Positions 1 through 7,583 of a DNA stretch of 45,898 bases are shown here, one piece after another. This DNA is from RGIG529 sp963929765 (GTDB lineage: Bacteria > Bacillota > Clostridia > Oscillospirales > Oscillospiraceae), in the NCBI GenBank assembly GCA_963929765.1, contig CAWVKD010000020.1, positions 1 to 45,898 of the forward strand, in the 5' to 3' direction. Both the position numbers and the translations under genes were made by a program. The notes under the pieces were generated by a model. It saw only the letters and a program-made list of their open reading frames with translations, had not been told where the DNA came from and did no database searches. Position 1 is the first letter of the stretch, and the number at the start of each line of letters is the position of its first letter.

Positions 1-53
1 AGCATGCTTTGCCGCCGTCCTATAGCCCCATCCAACACATGTCTTTGATAGTC

Positions 54-92
54 AAAAAAGAATACAGGAGATGGAACTCCATCTCCTGTATT
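54..92 (-). terminator. Rho-independent terminator of the hydrogenase operon
   Basis: A 15-bp perfect inverted repeat (AATACAGGAGATGGA, 2-nt loop region, complementary arm) is followed on the minus strand by a T-rich run (complement of AAAAAAG at 54-60). It lies about 40 bases past the stop codon of the phosphatase gene. A second imperfect hairpin (about 103-128) sits between the two. Nothing codable was recognised in bases 1-53. Confidence 0.8.
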
Positions 93-131
93 CGGAGGTC
101 TCTTGCACAGTGCCGAAACTGTACAAGTTGA

Positions 132-1292
132 TTAACACATACTTAACTTTACGTTCTTTCCCATGTCAGTCAGACATTGTGCCAAAGTTTTGACCAACGA
201 CAATTTTGTGCTGTTTCCAATGTCCAGAGAGTCATGGGCTTGATTCACTGCGGTACCAAAGAAAATATTGATATCAGTTGCCTGTTCAAACAGCATTTCT
301 GCAATAAGCGAGGCACCATCTTTGTTTTGGTTAATGTTGATGGATTCCAAGTTGTTTTCCGCATACCGCTTTGCAATTTCTACTACTTTTTGAAGGGTTA
401 ATACACCTTCTGTTACCAGATCAACGCCATCCATTGCTGCAATTGCAGGGATGGTTTCTGTCCCGCTTTCCGGAATGAGTACCAACGGTTTGTTCAAATA
501 CCGGCTCACTGCATGAGCTGTGCTGCCGCCACATACCACATGTTTTCCTTCTTTGGCAAAAAACAGCTTGAACACCTTTGGATCGTCCTCTTTGTTTCCC
601 GGCGGTCCAATTATCACATTAACCGCCTGTCTTCTCCGGACGGTAAACACTAATGTTGTTATATCGTCATCTGGCGAATCCATACTAAGTGACATACAAG
701 CGTTGCAAATGATACCCGCTAGACGCTTTGCGGAAGTCTCCTTCTGGCACCATTCTTCTAAAAATTCTGTGATGCCTTCGTCTTCCCAACCATCTGGTCG
801 CAGTTTTCCTACACCTGCATTGGTAACACCGTCAGACATTAACACAATGATATCGTTCTCCTGCAACAAGAGATTGCTTTCATGAATTTCTTTATCGCCT
901 ACAAAATGGACTGTTGTGGGGTAACGATACCTCTTCCCATTTCGAATGAAGATAGCAGGTGGATTATCATACTGCACCAAGCGAGCTCGGTTTTCTTCAA
1001 TTTCCAACACAGTAAAGGTTGAATATGCCAAATGCCGAACTTTGCACATAGGAAGTGTAGAAGCCACTGTTTCCACGCATTCATCAATGGGCAGTTTGCG
1101 GGAAACCATGGTGCTAAGCATGGTTGCAGTCAAAGTAGACAAAATGTTTGCCTTTACACCGCTGCCCAAGCCATCAGAAAGGACAATTGTGGTTTTATTT
1201 TTATTTTTGATAATGCTATAGGAATCGCCACACAAAGACTCATCGTGCTTATTAACACTGGCATGGCCACTTTCGACAAATAAATCTTCCAT
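132..1292 (-). CDS. SpoIIE/PP2C-type serine phosphatase linked to [FeFe] hydrogenase
   Basis: A 386-residue protein. Residues about 1-220 form a SpoIIE-like PP2C phosphatase domain with the expected metal-binding aspartates: LSDGLGSG (D40), MSDGVTNAG (D154) and the SPDDDITTL cluster (D208-D210). Such domains dephosphorylate Ser/Thr on partner proteins, using Mn/Mg. Residues about 225-386 form a second domain that I do not recognise; it includes a glycine-containing VCGGSTAH stretch. There is no signal peptide or membrane segment, so it is presumably cytosolic. The ATG lies 3 bases after the stop of the upstream PAS-containing hydrogenase, whose last codons (AGG TAA) supply a weak Shine-Dalgarno, so translation is likely coupled. 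It is the last gene of the operon. PP2C phosphatases next to group C sensory hydrogenases are a known association, so the inferred role is output of a hydrogen/redox signal; its substrate is unknown. Confidence 0.85.
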   Translation of the reverse strand: MEDLFVESGHASVNKHDESLCGDSYSIIKNKNKTTIVLSDGLGSGVKANILSTLTATMLSTMVSRKLPIDECVETVASTLPMCKVRHLAYSTFTVLEIEENRARLVQYDNPPAIFIRNGKRYRYPTTVHFVGDKEIHESNLLLQENDIIVLMSDGVTNAGVGKLRPDGWEDEGITEFLEEWCQKETSAKRLAGIICNACMSLSMDSPDDDITTLVFTVRRRQAVNVIIGPPGNKEDDPKVFKLFFAKEGKHVVCGGSTAHAVSRYLNKPLVLIPESGTETIPAIAAMDGVDLVTEGVLTLQKVVEIAKRYAENNLESININQNKDGASLIAEMLFEQATDINIFFGTAVNQAHDSLDIGNSTKLSLVKTLAQCLTDMGKNVKLSMC

Positions 1293-1295
1293 AAC

Positions 1296-2990
1296 TTACC
1301 TATCTTCGCTTTCCATCATGATGCTGTCTTTCAATTCCGCAATGGCAAGCTTTGTTTCCGCTGCGGACTCACCCAGAAGGGACGCAATTTCATGGACAAT
1401 TCTCAATTGTTTTTCCACAATGTCGTCCGCCATGCTGGCTGCTTGGGTTTTGACACGCATCAATTGATTCCGTTTTTGCTTCTCCTTCGTGATATTTTTC
1501 ATAATACAAATAATGATGCCACTATTGATATCATAGAAGAAAGACTGCTCCAAATAAAGATTATATTCTGCCAAATATGTATACTTTTCCGACTTTGTCT
1601 TCTGATTGGAAATCATGTCGACAAAATCAAACTCGTCTAAAATGCGGCTTACCGGTTGGCCTACAATATCCTCTGCTTCCAAGCCAAAAATGTCGCATGC
1701 TGCCTTATTGATTTGTTGGACTTTCAGATCCATATCTACCGCGAGAATAGCATTGGGTGTTACACTAATAATCTTATCTGAAAAAGACTCTGCACGCTTT
1801 TTCATAAAAGGCATACACATTGTAATTTCTGCACGTCCCATGAAAACAGCAATGGCTTTATCACGGCAAGTGGGATATCCGCACATGCCACAATTCATCT
1901 CATCTTCTGCGCTCTCTTTGCCCATTTTTTTGAAAATGGCTGCAATTTGCTTTTCTGTTGGCTTGGGATACATGGTCTGCTCATCTTTGAACTTCGTTTT
2001 CAAAGAGGCTTCTGTTTGAATGTTGTAGTCAGAACTATAATACTCTGCTGGGTTTTTATTCTCCGCAATATTAGAAACTTTCAAATTAGATGTGATTGTC
2101 GGCATCTTTTTCTTACGGAACGATGGTCCACCAACACAACTTCCGCTACAGAAGCTCATCTCAATAAAGCAGTTGCTTAATTTCCCTGCAACAATGTCCC
2201 GCAACGCATCCATGCATCCTTCTGCACCATCTACCACAAGATATGTGTAGTCTTCTTTTTTGCGCATGGTTTTCAGAATACCACCACTCACCGGGAACAT
2301 ACGTGAAAGATACTTTTCGTCCTCTTCTCCCTTGCTCAGTTCTATATTGCGCTCCTGGAACCACTCATTCAAATCTCCGAATGTAATGGCATAGGTCACG
2401 TCAGAATCCGAATCTGTACATTCTGCCTTTTTAGAGATACATGGCCCGATGAAAACGATTTTCGCCTCTGGAAAGCGTTCTCTCAATACTTTAGCATGAG
2501 CTTTCATCGGTGTCATAACTGGCGCCAGATAGGGAATTGCTTCTGGAATGTACTTTTCAATGTATGTATTTACTGTAGGGCAACAAGAGGAAATAATCGT
2601 CTTTCCTGTATTGGCATCCACCATTTTCTCGTATTCCGTTTTGACTAAATAGGCACCCTCCGCTGTTTCGTATGCATCTGCAAATCCCAATTGCTGCAAT
2701 GCTTTCCGGAAAGCGTCAATTCCACTTGTTTCAAAATAAGCAATGAATGAAGGAGCCACACTAGCAATAATCTGTTTGCCATCATGGATCAAGTCTTTAA
2801 TCTTTGCCACATCATTGACATTATGCTTAAGGTTCTGGGGGCATACTACTGTACAAGTTCCGCAAAGAATACAGTCTCGTTCCACAATCATGGCCTGCTG
2901 ATTTTTGACCTCAATAGACTTAACTGGACATGCGCCAATACATTTACAACAATCTTTACATTTGACATTTTCAAATTGCAGTACACTCAT
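1296..2990 (-). CDS. Sensory-type [FeFe] hydrogenase with PAS domain (HydS-like, group C)
   Basis: A 564-residue protein. Residues 1-55 hold two 4Fe-4S ferredoxin motifs; residues about 70-300 form the H-cluster domain. All three H-cluster motifs are present: SSCCP (134-138), GPCISKK (182-188) and EMSFCSGSCVGGP (277-289). A further 4Fe-4S motif CGMCGYPTC (367-375) is followed by a PAS domain (about 405-500) and a helical C-terminus. PAS-bearing [FeFe] hydrogenases of group C are thought to sense H2 or redox state rather than turn over H2 quickly. There is no histidine kinase domain, so the signal probably passes to a partner, most obviously the phosphatase encoded directly downstream. The ATG has AAAGGA nine bases upstream and starts 7 bases after the previous gene. 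No HydE, HydF or HydG maturase is in the window. Family is certain; the sensory role is inferred from architecture and operon. Confidence 0.9.
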   Translation of the reverse strand: MSVLQFENVKCKDCCKCIGACPVKSIEVKNQQAMIVERDCILCGTCTVVCPQNLKHNVNDVAKIKDLIHDGKQIIASVAPSFIAYFETSGIDAFRKALQQLGFADAYETAEGAYLVKTEYEKMVDANTGKTIISSCCPTVNTYIEKYIPEAIPYLAPVMTPMKAHAKVLRERFPEAKIVFIGPCISKKAECTDSDSDVTYAITFGDLNEWFQERNIELSKGEEDEKYLSRMFPVSGGILKTMRKKEDYTYLVVDGAEGCMDALRDIVAGKLSNCFIEMSFCSGSCVGGPSFRKKKMPTITSNLKVSNIAENKNPAEYYSSDYNIQTEASLKTKFKDEQTMYPKPTEKQIAAIFKKMGKESAEDEMNCGMCGYPTCRDKAIAVFMGRAEITMCMPFMKKRAESFSDKIISVTPNAILAVDMDLKVQQINKAACDIFGLEAEDIVGQPVSRILDEFDFVDMISNQKTKSEKYTYLAEYNLYLEQSFFYDINSGIIICIMKNITKEKQKRNQLMRVKTQAASMADDIVEKQLRIVHEIASLLGESAAETKLAIAELKDSIMMESEDR

Positions 2991-2996
2991 TTTGCA

Positions 2997-3245
2997 TTAT
3001 CCTTTCAATGCGGGCAGTATATGATTGTTAAAGAGATCTGCACAATTTGACTCACTTGTACCCAAAAATAAGTGCTCATCTACTTTTACGGTTACGCCAT
3101 TTTTACATTGTCCCAAGCAAAATGTTGGCTGGATACTCACTTGATCCGCCACACCATTTTCTGTTGCCAGTTGCTTCAATCGTTTCAATATAGCGTAGGA
3201 TCCTCTTTTGTGACATGCGCTCCCAATGCAAACCAATACCGTCAT
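2997..3245 (-). CDS. NuoE/HydC-like (2Fe-2S) ferredoxin, small
   Basis: An 82-residue thioredoxin-fold ferredoxin. The four cluster ligands of this family are visible as CIGSAC (C-x4-C) near residue 6 and CLGQC (C-x3-C) near residue 43. NuoE-like proteins of this size carry one [2Fe-2S] cluster and pass electrons between a flavin or ferredoxin and a partner hydrogenase. It lies between the two hydrogenase genes with gaps of about 7 bases on each side, and its GGAG ribosome binding site overlaps the end of the preceding gene. No NuoF-like flavin subunit is encoded here, so a complete bifurcating complex is not supported. It probably serves one of the two neighbouring hydrogenases. Confidence 0.85.
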   Translation of the reverse strand: MTVLVCIGSACHKRGSYAILKRLKQLATENGVADQVSIQPTFCLGQCKNGVTVKVDEHLFLGTSESNCADLFNNHILPALKG

Positions 3246-3252
3246 AACTTCA

Positions 3253-4695
3253 TTACTCCTTTACATTCAATACAGATATGGCGTCTGTGATGGTTTTTTC
3301 CATTGCCAATTTTCCATACTCGTCTACTTGGCTGCGGTTCTTAGAGCTATGGCTGAGGCAGGCTGGACCACCAATACAACCATTTTCACATGCCATACCT
3401 TCGATGAAGTTTTCTTTCAAGACACCGTTTTGTGCTTTCATCAAAGCTGTACGGCACTCTAAAATACCATTACAGGCCACAGGATTGAATTTAAATTGCT
3501 CTTCTGTAATCCCCATTTCTTTCAGTGCCTGTTTTACTGCTTCTGCAAGACCACCGCTTCTTGCAAAAATTCTTCCGAAATAAGATGCATTGTCCAAATC
3601 GATGCCTTCCAAAGACTTGAGATCAATACCTTTCGCATCAAACAATGCCTGCATTTCTTCAAAGGTAATGTAGCAATCTACATGTTCCTTTGCTTTAGTA
3701 TACTGCATTTCCGACTTTTTCGCAATACAAGGTCCAATACAAATAACCTTACTTTCCGGATCGTTTTCTTTCAGCAATTTGGAAATCTGAGCCATAGGAG
3801 AATAGTTATGAGAAATATGTCCCACCATTTTGGGGAAATTTTTGTGGATGTAATTTACAAATGCAGGGCAGCAGGAAGAAGTCAAAAATCCTTTTTCCAT
3901 CAATTCCTTGGTCTCTAAATACGCTACAACATCTGCACCCCAAGCAGCCTCAACAACTGCATGGAATCCCAGTGCTTTGATACCTGCCACAACCTGTTCT
4001 GTTGTTACATCCTGATACTGGCTTGCCATGGCAGGCGCCACAACTGCATAAACATGATAGTTTTGATTGTTATTAGAATTATTGATCAGCGAGATCGCTT
4101 TTGTGATAAATGATTTATCCACAATAGCACCAAATGGACATTGATAGACACATGCACCACAAGAAATACATTTGTCTTTATCAATAATAGCTTTTCTTGT
4201 ATTCGGGTCGATGTTAATTGCCTTTGGCTTACAGGCATTGACGCATGGTCTGGTGTTCTTCACAATGGCAGAATAGGGGCATGCAGCAGCACATTTCCCG
4301 CATTCAATACACTTACTTTTATCGATGGTTGCCTTGTGATTGACGATCGTAATGGCATCTTTGGGACATGCTGCCATGCAACGGTGAGCAATACACCCTC
4401 TGCATGCTTCTGAAACGTGAATGCCATCAACAGGACATTCGTCGCATGCAATCGGCAGCACTTCTACTACATTGGGATCTTCCTGATTGCCCCCCATCGC
4501 CATACCAATTCGTTCATTAATAATGGCTCTTTCTTTATAAATGCAGCAACGCATAGTGGGCTCTCCATCCGGGATAATCTTTTCTGCAATTTCCATTATT
4601 TTCCCAGAATTGAGGTCGTCATTATACGCCAGTTTTGCAACTTCGCTTAAAACTTTAAATTTTAATTCCTGCACAAATGTATCAAATAGTGGCAT
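3253..4695 (-). CDS. [FeFe] hydrogenase, catalytic type (group B-like), with multiple 4Fe-4S motifs
   Basis: A 480-residue iron hydrogenase that interconverts protons and H2. The N-terminal part (about 80-195) has several cysteine clusters for 4Fe-4S centres, including CIECGKCAAACP and CISCGACVYQCP. The H-cluster domain follows, with SSCCPAF (273-279), GPCIAKK (321-327) and GMACENGCIGGP (433-444). The alanine after SSCCP and the AKK of the second motif suggest the group B lineage typical of fermentative anaerobes, not the best-studied group A. The reading frame continues 32 codons upstream, but the ATG at 4695 is preceded by GAAGGAGTGAAGATT, a good ribosome binding site, so I start it there. 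It is the first gene of a four-gene operon (this gene, 2Fe-2S protein, sensory hydrogenase, phosphatase). Group assignment is by motif memory and needs a tree. Confidence 0.9.
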   Translation of the reverse strand: MPLFDTFVQELKFKVLSEVAKLAYNDDLNSGKIMEIAEKIIPDGEPTMRCCIYKERAIINERIGMAMGGNQEDPNVVEVLPIACDECPVDGIHVSEACRGCIAHRCMAACPKDAITIVNHKATIDKSKCIECGKCAAACPYSAIVKNTRPCVNACKPKAINIDPNTRKAIIDKDKCISCGACVYQCPFGAIVDKSFITKAISLINNSNNNQNYHVYAVVAPAMASQYQDVTTEQVVAGIKALGFHAVVEAAWGADVVAYLETKELMEKGFLTSSCCPAFVNYIHKNFPKMVGHISHNYSPMAQISKLLKENDPESKVICIGPCIAKKSEMQYTKAKEHVDCYITFEEMQALFDAKGIDLKSLEGIDLDNASYFGRIFARSGGLAEAVKQALKEMGITEEQFKFNPVACNGILECRTALMKAQNGVLKENFIEGMACENGCIGGPACLSHSSKNRSQVDEYGKLAMEKTITDAISVLNVKE

Positions 4696-4980
4696 AATCT
4701 TCACTCCTTCATCTGACACGATTAGCGGACTTTCCATGTCAGATTTGCATTTTAAAATTTCAGTTTCTTCGTTGAATGTCCTGAATAACAAGCAAATGAC
4801 ACCTGATATACGTTACCTATGATGCCAAGCCATCTCTTATGCTAACTTCTAATTTCTTAATGAACGAATTTTTCACCCTCCTACCTAATGATCTTTTTTC
4901 ACAGCATGAAATTAGAAGGCTTGTTTCATATATTTTGGCAAGCCTGTCTTCAGCACCTGTCAAACCGCTTATATAGTCAT

Positions 4981-5009
4981 ATATTACATTTTATTTTTTA
5001 TTTCGTCAA
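4981..5009 (-). promoter_or_regulatory. Candidate promoter of the hydrogenase operon
   Basis: On the minus strand TTGACG (5004-5009) and TAATAT (4981-4986) are separated by 17 bases, a good fit to a vegetative sigma-A promoter. It implies a leader of about 280 bases before the hydrogenase start. Confidence 0.5.
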
Positions 5010-5139
5010 TCTCTTTTGTTGAATCCTAACAGTCTTTTTTCGCATGCTGATATGTGTATTTGGAATACTACTTTACTTTTTTAATTTTTTCGTGGTAAAA
5101 TGAGGCAAGAGATCAAAATTTTACATTATTTTTTCTTGC

Positions 5140-5167
5140 TTGATTCATCCCTTTCAGGGCTTATACT
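5140..5167 (+). promoter_or_regulatory. Candidate promoter of gldA
   Basis: TTGATT (5140-5145), 16 bases, then TATACT (5162-5167). It lies about 175 bases before the gldA start codon. Confidence 0.45.
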
Positions 5168-5341
5168 ACCTCATCTTTTCACTCTGTGCAAGAAAATTCC
5201 GTTTCCTTCTTTACATAAGAAAGGAAAGAAATTATCATACTACTACTTACAAAGCAAACCATTTTAGAAGTGTTTTTCAAATGGCTCTGATAAAGATCGG
5301 GTTTATCATTTCAAACAATCTTCACAGAAAGGATGGTTATT

Positions 5342-6445
5342 ATGGCAAATATTTTGATCAGCCCGGGAAAATACGTACAGGGAAAGGGAGAATTAAAACG
5401 TCTTGCAACCTATATTGCTCCTCTTGGTCACCATGCCTTGGCATTGATCACCCCTTCTGGTTATAAACGTGTGGGTGCTGGTATTGAATCTGGTTTTGTG
5501 GATCAAGATGTAACCATCACATTTGAATTTTTCAATGGGGAATGCAGCCGTCAAGAAATCGAACGTATCATGGCAGTAGCCAAGGAAAAAGGTTGTGACG
5601 TGATTGTCGGCATTGGCGGCGGAAAGACACTAGACACTGCAAAGGCGGTTGGATATTATATCAAACACCCTGTCATCATTTGTCCCACTATTGCTTCCAC
5701 AGATGCTCCATGTAGTGCCCTTTCTGTTCTCTATACAGAAGACGGCGCATTTGATGCGTACTTGTTTCTTCCGTCTAACCCCAATGTTGTATTGATGGAT
5801 ACTGAGGTCATTGCTTCCTCCCCCGTTCGACTGACTGTTGCTGGCATGGGTGATGCTCTCGCCACCTATTTTGAGGCCCGTGCTACACTTCAAAAATGTG
5901 CTGTTACTTGTGCTGGTGGCAACACCACTTTAGCAGCTATGGGGCTTGCCAGACTTTGTTTCGACACGTTAATGGAAGAAGGAATCAAAGCAAAACTAGC
6001 ATTGGAAGCTGGTGCATGTACAAAATCAGTTGAGAAAATCATCGAAGCCAATACCCTGCTCAGTGGAATTGGTTTTGAAAGTGGCGGTTTGGCCGGTGCC
6101 CATGCCATCCACAATGGTTTAACCCTTTTGGAAGAGTGTCATCACATGTATCACGGAGAAAAAGTTGCTTTCGGCACCTTATCTCAACTTCTTCTGGAAA
6201 ATAGTTCGTTAGAAGAACTGGAAGAAATCCTCGCTTTCTGTATTGATTTGGGTCTTCCTGTCACATTAGCGCAGTTGGGCATCAAAGAAGTGACAAGAGA
6301 AAAACTGATGATCCCAGCCAAAGCTGCCTGCGCACCAGAAGACACTATGCAAAATATGCCCTTCCCTGTCACTCCAGATATGGTCTGTGATGCAATGCTT
6401 GCAGCAGACGCAATGGGTCGGGACGCTCTTGGTATTGGCCAATAA
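5342..6445 (+). CDS. gldA: Glycerol dehydrogenase (NAD-dependent)
   Basis: A 367-residue member of the iron-containing alcohol dehydrogenase superfamily, glycerol dehydrogenase type, oxidising glycerol to dihydroxyacetone with NAD+. The nucleotide-binding motif IGGGKTLDTAK is at residues 91-101. The three zinc ligands expected for GldA are D171 (GMGDAL), H254 (AGAHAIH) and H271 (MYHGEK), and the TIASTDAP substrate/cofactor loop is present. An ATG three codons upstream (5333) abuts the ribosome binding site AGAAAGGA, so the ATG at 5342, giving about 8 bases of spacing, is the likelier start. It appears monocistronic. No glycerol kinase, dihydroxyacetone kinase or glycerol dehydratase lies nearby, so the direction of the reaction in vivo is not shown by context. 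Confidence 0.93.
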   Translation: MANILISPGKYVQGKGELKRLATYIAPLGHHALALITPSGYKRVGAGIESGFVDQDVTITFEFFNGECSRQEIERIMAVAKEKGCDVIVGIGGGKTLDTAKAVGYYIKHPVIICPTIASTDAPCSALSVLYTEDGAFDAYLFLPSNPNVVLMDTEVIASSPVRLTVAGMGDALATYFEARATLQKCAVTCAGGNTTLAAMGLARLCFDTLMEEGIKAKLALEAGACTKSVEKIIEANTLLSGIGFESGGLAGAHAIHNGLTLLEECHHMYHGEKVAFGTLSQLLLENSSLEELEEILAFCIDLGLPVTLAQLGIKEVTREKLMIPAKAACAPEDTMQNMPFPVTPDMVCDAMLAADAMGRDALGIGQ

Positions 6446-6464
6446 TTCTTTCTTCTTTTTTCTC

Positions 6465-6497
6465 AGCCATGCAGGCCATACAGCTACCTGCATGGCT
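6465..6497 (+). terminator. Hairpin after gldA
   Basis: An 11-bp stem (AGCCATGCAGG/CCTGCATGGCT) with an 11-base loop, 20 bases after the gldA stop. It is followed by TGCTGTTTAC, not a full T-run, so termination is probable but not typical. Confidence 0.5.
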
Positions 6498-6626
6498 GCT
6501 GTTTACAGCCAGGAATCTAATGCTATCAGCTTTTTGGCGCCATCAACTCTTTGACAGATTCTCTCCTATTCTAAACTCTTTCACCCAAAAGGGTCTCTGC
6601 TTCTTGTCGAATGGTGAGAATTTGGG

Positions 6627-6655
6627 TTGATCGAGAAAGGCAATCGAGTTATAAT
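6627..6655 (+). promoter_or_regulatory. Promoter of the NifX-like/thioredoxin operon
   Basis: TTGATC (6627-6632), a 17-base spacer, and a perfect TATAAT (6650-6655). A TTGTCGAA sequence resembling a Spo0A box lies about 20 bases upstream (6603-6610), which may be chance. Confidence 0.75.
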
Positions 6656-6688
6656 CACTGTATCTATCAAAAAAGGAGATATGGAAAC

Positions 6689-7096
6689 ATGAAAGTTGCA
6701 GTTACGTATGAAAATGGACAGGTATTTCAGCACTTTGGCCATACAAAACAATTCAAAATATACCAAATTGAAAATGATACCATTCAATCATCAGAAATTG
6801 TCAATACAGCAGGAAGCGGACATGGTGCCCTTTCCGGTTTCCTACAGAATTTAGGTGTTCAGGCACTTATCTGTGGTGGAATTGGTGGCGGTGCTCGCAC
6901 CGCATTAAAAGAAGCCGGCATTCAATTATATCCTGGCGTTGTCGGTGATGCTGACCAAAGTGTTGCTGCGCTTTTGAATCACACATTAGTATTTAATCCT
7001 TCTATTGTATGCCATCACCATCACCATGAAGAAGGCCACGATTGCGCCTCTCATCACTGTGGAGAACATCATCACCACTGTAATGGCCATCATTGA
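6689..7096 (+). CDS. NifX/NifB-like dinitrogenase iron-molybdenum cofactor family protein with His/Cys-rich tail
   Basis: A 135-residue protein. Residues 1-107 match the small Nif-cofactor-binding fold (MKVAVTYENGQVFQHFGHT start, ICGGIGGGAR at 61-70) found in NifX, NafY and many free-standing proteins of anaerobes. In nitrogen fixers these hold iron-molybdenum cofactor precursors; stand-alone members are thought to handle metal or Fe-S clusters. Residues 108-135 are a tail with 14 histidines and 4 cysteines in 28 positions, a clear metal-binding signature. The ATG is preceded by AAAAGGAGAT at good spacing; the open frame upstream of it is ignored. The thioredoxin gene follows after about 70 bases and probably shares the transcript. 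No nitrogenase genes are in the window, so a role in nitrogen fixation is not supported. Confidence 0.85.
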   Translation: MKVAVTYENGQVFQHFGHTKQFKIYQIENDTIQSSEIVNTAGSGHGALSGFLQNLGVQALICGGIGGGARTALKEAGIQLYPGVVGDADQSVAALLNHTLVFNPSIVCHHHHHEEGHDCASHHCGEHHHHCNGHH

Positions 7097-7167
7097 TATT
7101 TTTCTCCCCATCCAGGCCACCAGAGGAACCAAATAAAAACCAACGATTGGAGAAAGGAGTTTTGTTT

Positions 7168-7476
7168 ATGTCCATTGTCACGGTTACAAAAGAGAACTTT
7201 AACGAAGAAGTTCTTGGATCCAAACAACCTGTCCTTCTGGACTTTTGGGCACCTTGGTGTATGCATTGCCAATCTTTTATGCCCGTTATTGATGAAATTG
7301 CAGCAGAAAATGCAGGTATCAAAGTCTGCAAAGTCAACGCCGATGAGCAGCCGGAACTTGTTGCCAAGTTTGAAGTTTCCAGCATTCCTGCCCTATTTGT
7401 CATCAAAGATGGCAAAATCACTTCCCGTTCCAAAGGGGTTCGTCCAAAATATATTGTGGAAGATATGATCAAATAA
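7168..7476 (+). CDS. Thioredoxin with atypical WCMHC active site
   Basis: A 102-residue thioredoxin. The fold landmarks are LLDFWAPW before the active site, the cis-proline at P74 (SSIPALFVIKDGK) and normal family length. The redox motif is WCMHC (30-34) instead of the usual WCGPC. The two residues between the cysteines set the redox potential and partner choice in this family, so this is probably not the general thioredoxin. The start at 7168 has AGAAAGGAGT upstream. It follows the His-tailed NifX-like gene and precedes a strong terminator, so the two form a short operon. A role in keeping metal-binding thiols of its neighbour reduced is a guess. Confidence 0.9.
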   Translation: MSIVTVTKENFNEEVLGSKQPVLLDFWAPWCMHCQSFMPVIDEIAAENAGIKVCKVNADEQPELVAKFEVSSIPALFVIKDGKITSRSKGVRPKYIVEDMIK

Positions 7477-7482
7477 AGAATA

Positions 7483-7527
7483 AAAACCAACGGTGGAACT
7501 CATACTCGGTGTTCCGCCGTTGGTTTT
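7483..7527 (+). terminator. Terminator after the thioredoxin gene
   Basis: Arms AAAACCAACGGTGGAAC (7483-7499) and GTTCCGCCGTTGGTTTT (7511-7527) pair almost perfectly with one G-T pair, ending in TTTT. It could act on both strands and also serve the convergent gene at 7584. Confidence 0.85.
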
Positions 7528-7583
7528 ATCTTGATTATACAGCATCTCTTAAAGTAACTTTTTATGATCATTTTACATTTCTC

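Larger units (their letters stand above)
4696..5341. other. Divergent regulatory region, hydrogenase operon / gldA
   Basis: A gene-free AT-rich stretch of about 645 bases between the minus-strand hydrogenase operon and plus-strand gldA. It contains a promoter-like pair for each direction, listed separately. The hydrogenase transcript would carry an untranslated leader of roughly 280 bases. Just before its ribosome binding site, bases 4713-4744 form a hairpin with 7-bp arms (TCTGACA/TGTCAGA). A TTGTTGAATCCTAACAG element at about 5018-5034 resembles half of a Rex operator but the spacing is wrong by one base. Confidence 0.6.

Noticed and set aside
4696..4791. 32-codon N-terminal extension of the first hydrogenase
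   Set aside because: The ATG at 4695 has a strong ribosome binding site and the extension contains a leader hairpin.
5018..5034. Rex-like operator TTGTTGAATCCTAACAG next to the hydrogenase promoter
   Set aside because: The half-sites are 7 instead of 8 bases apart and two positions differ from the consensus, so it would bind poorly; left as a weak hint only.
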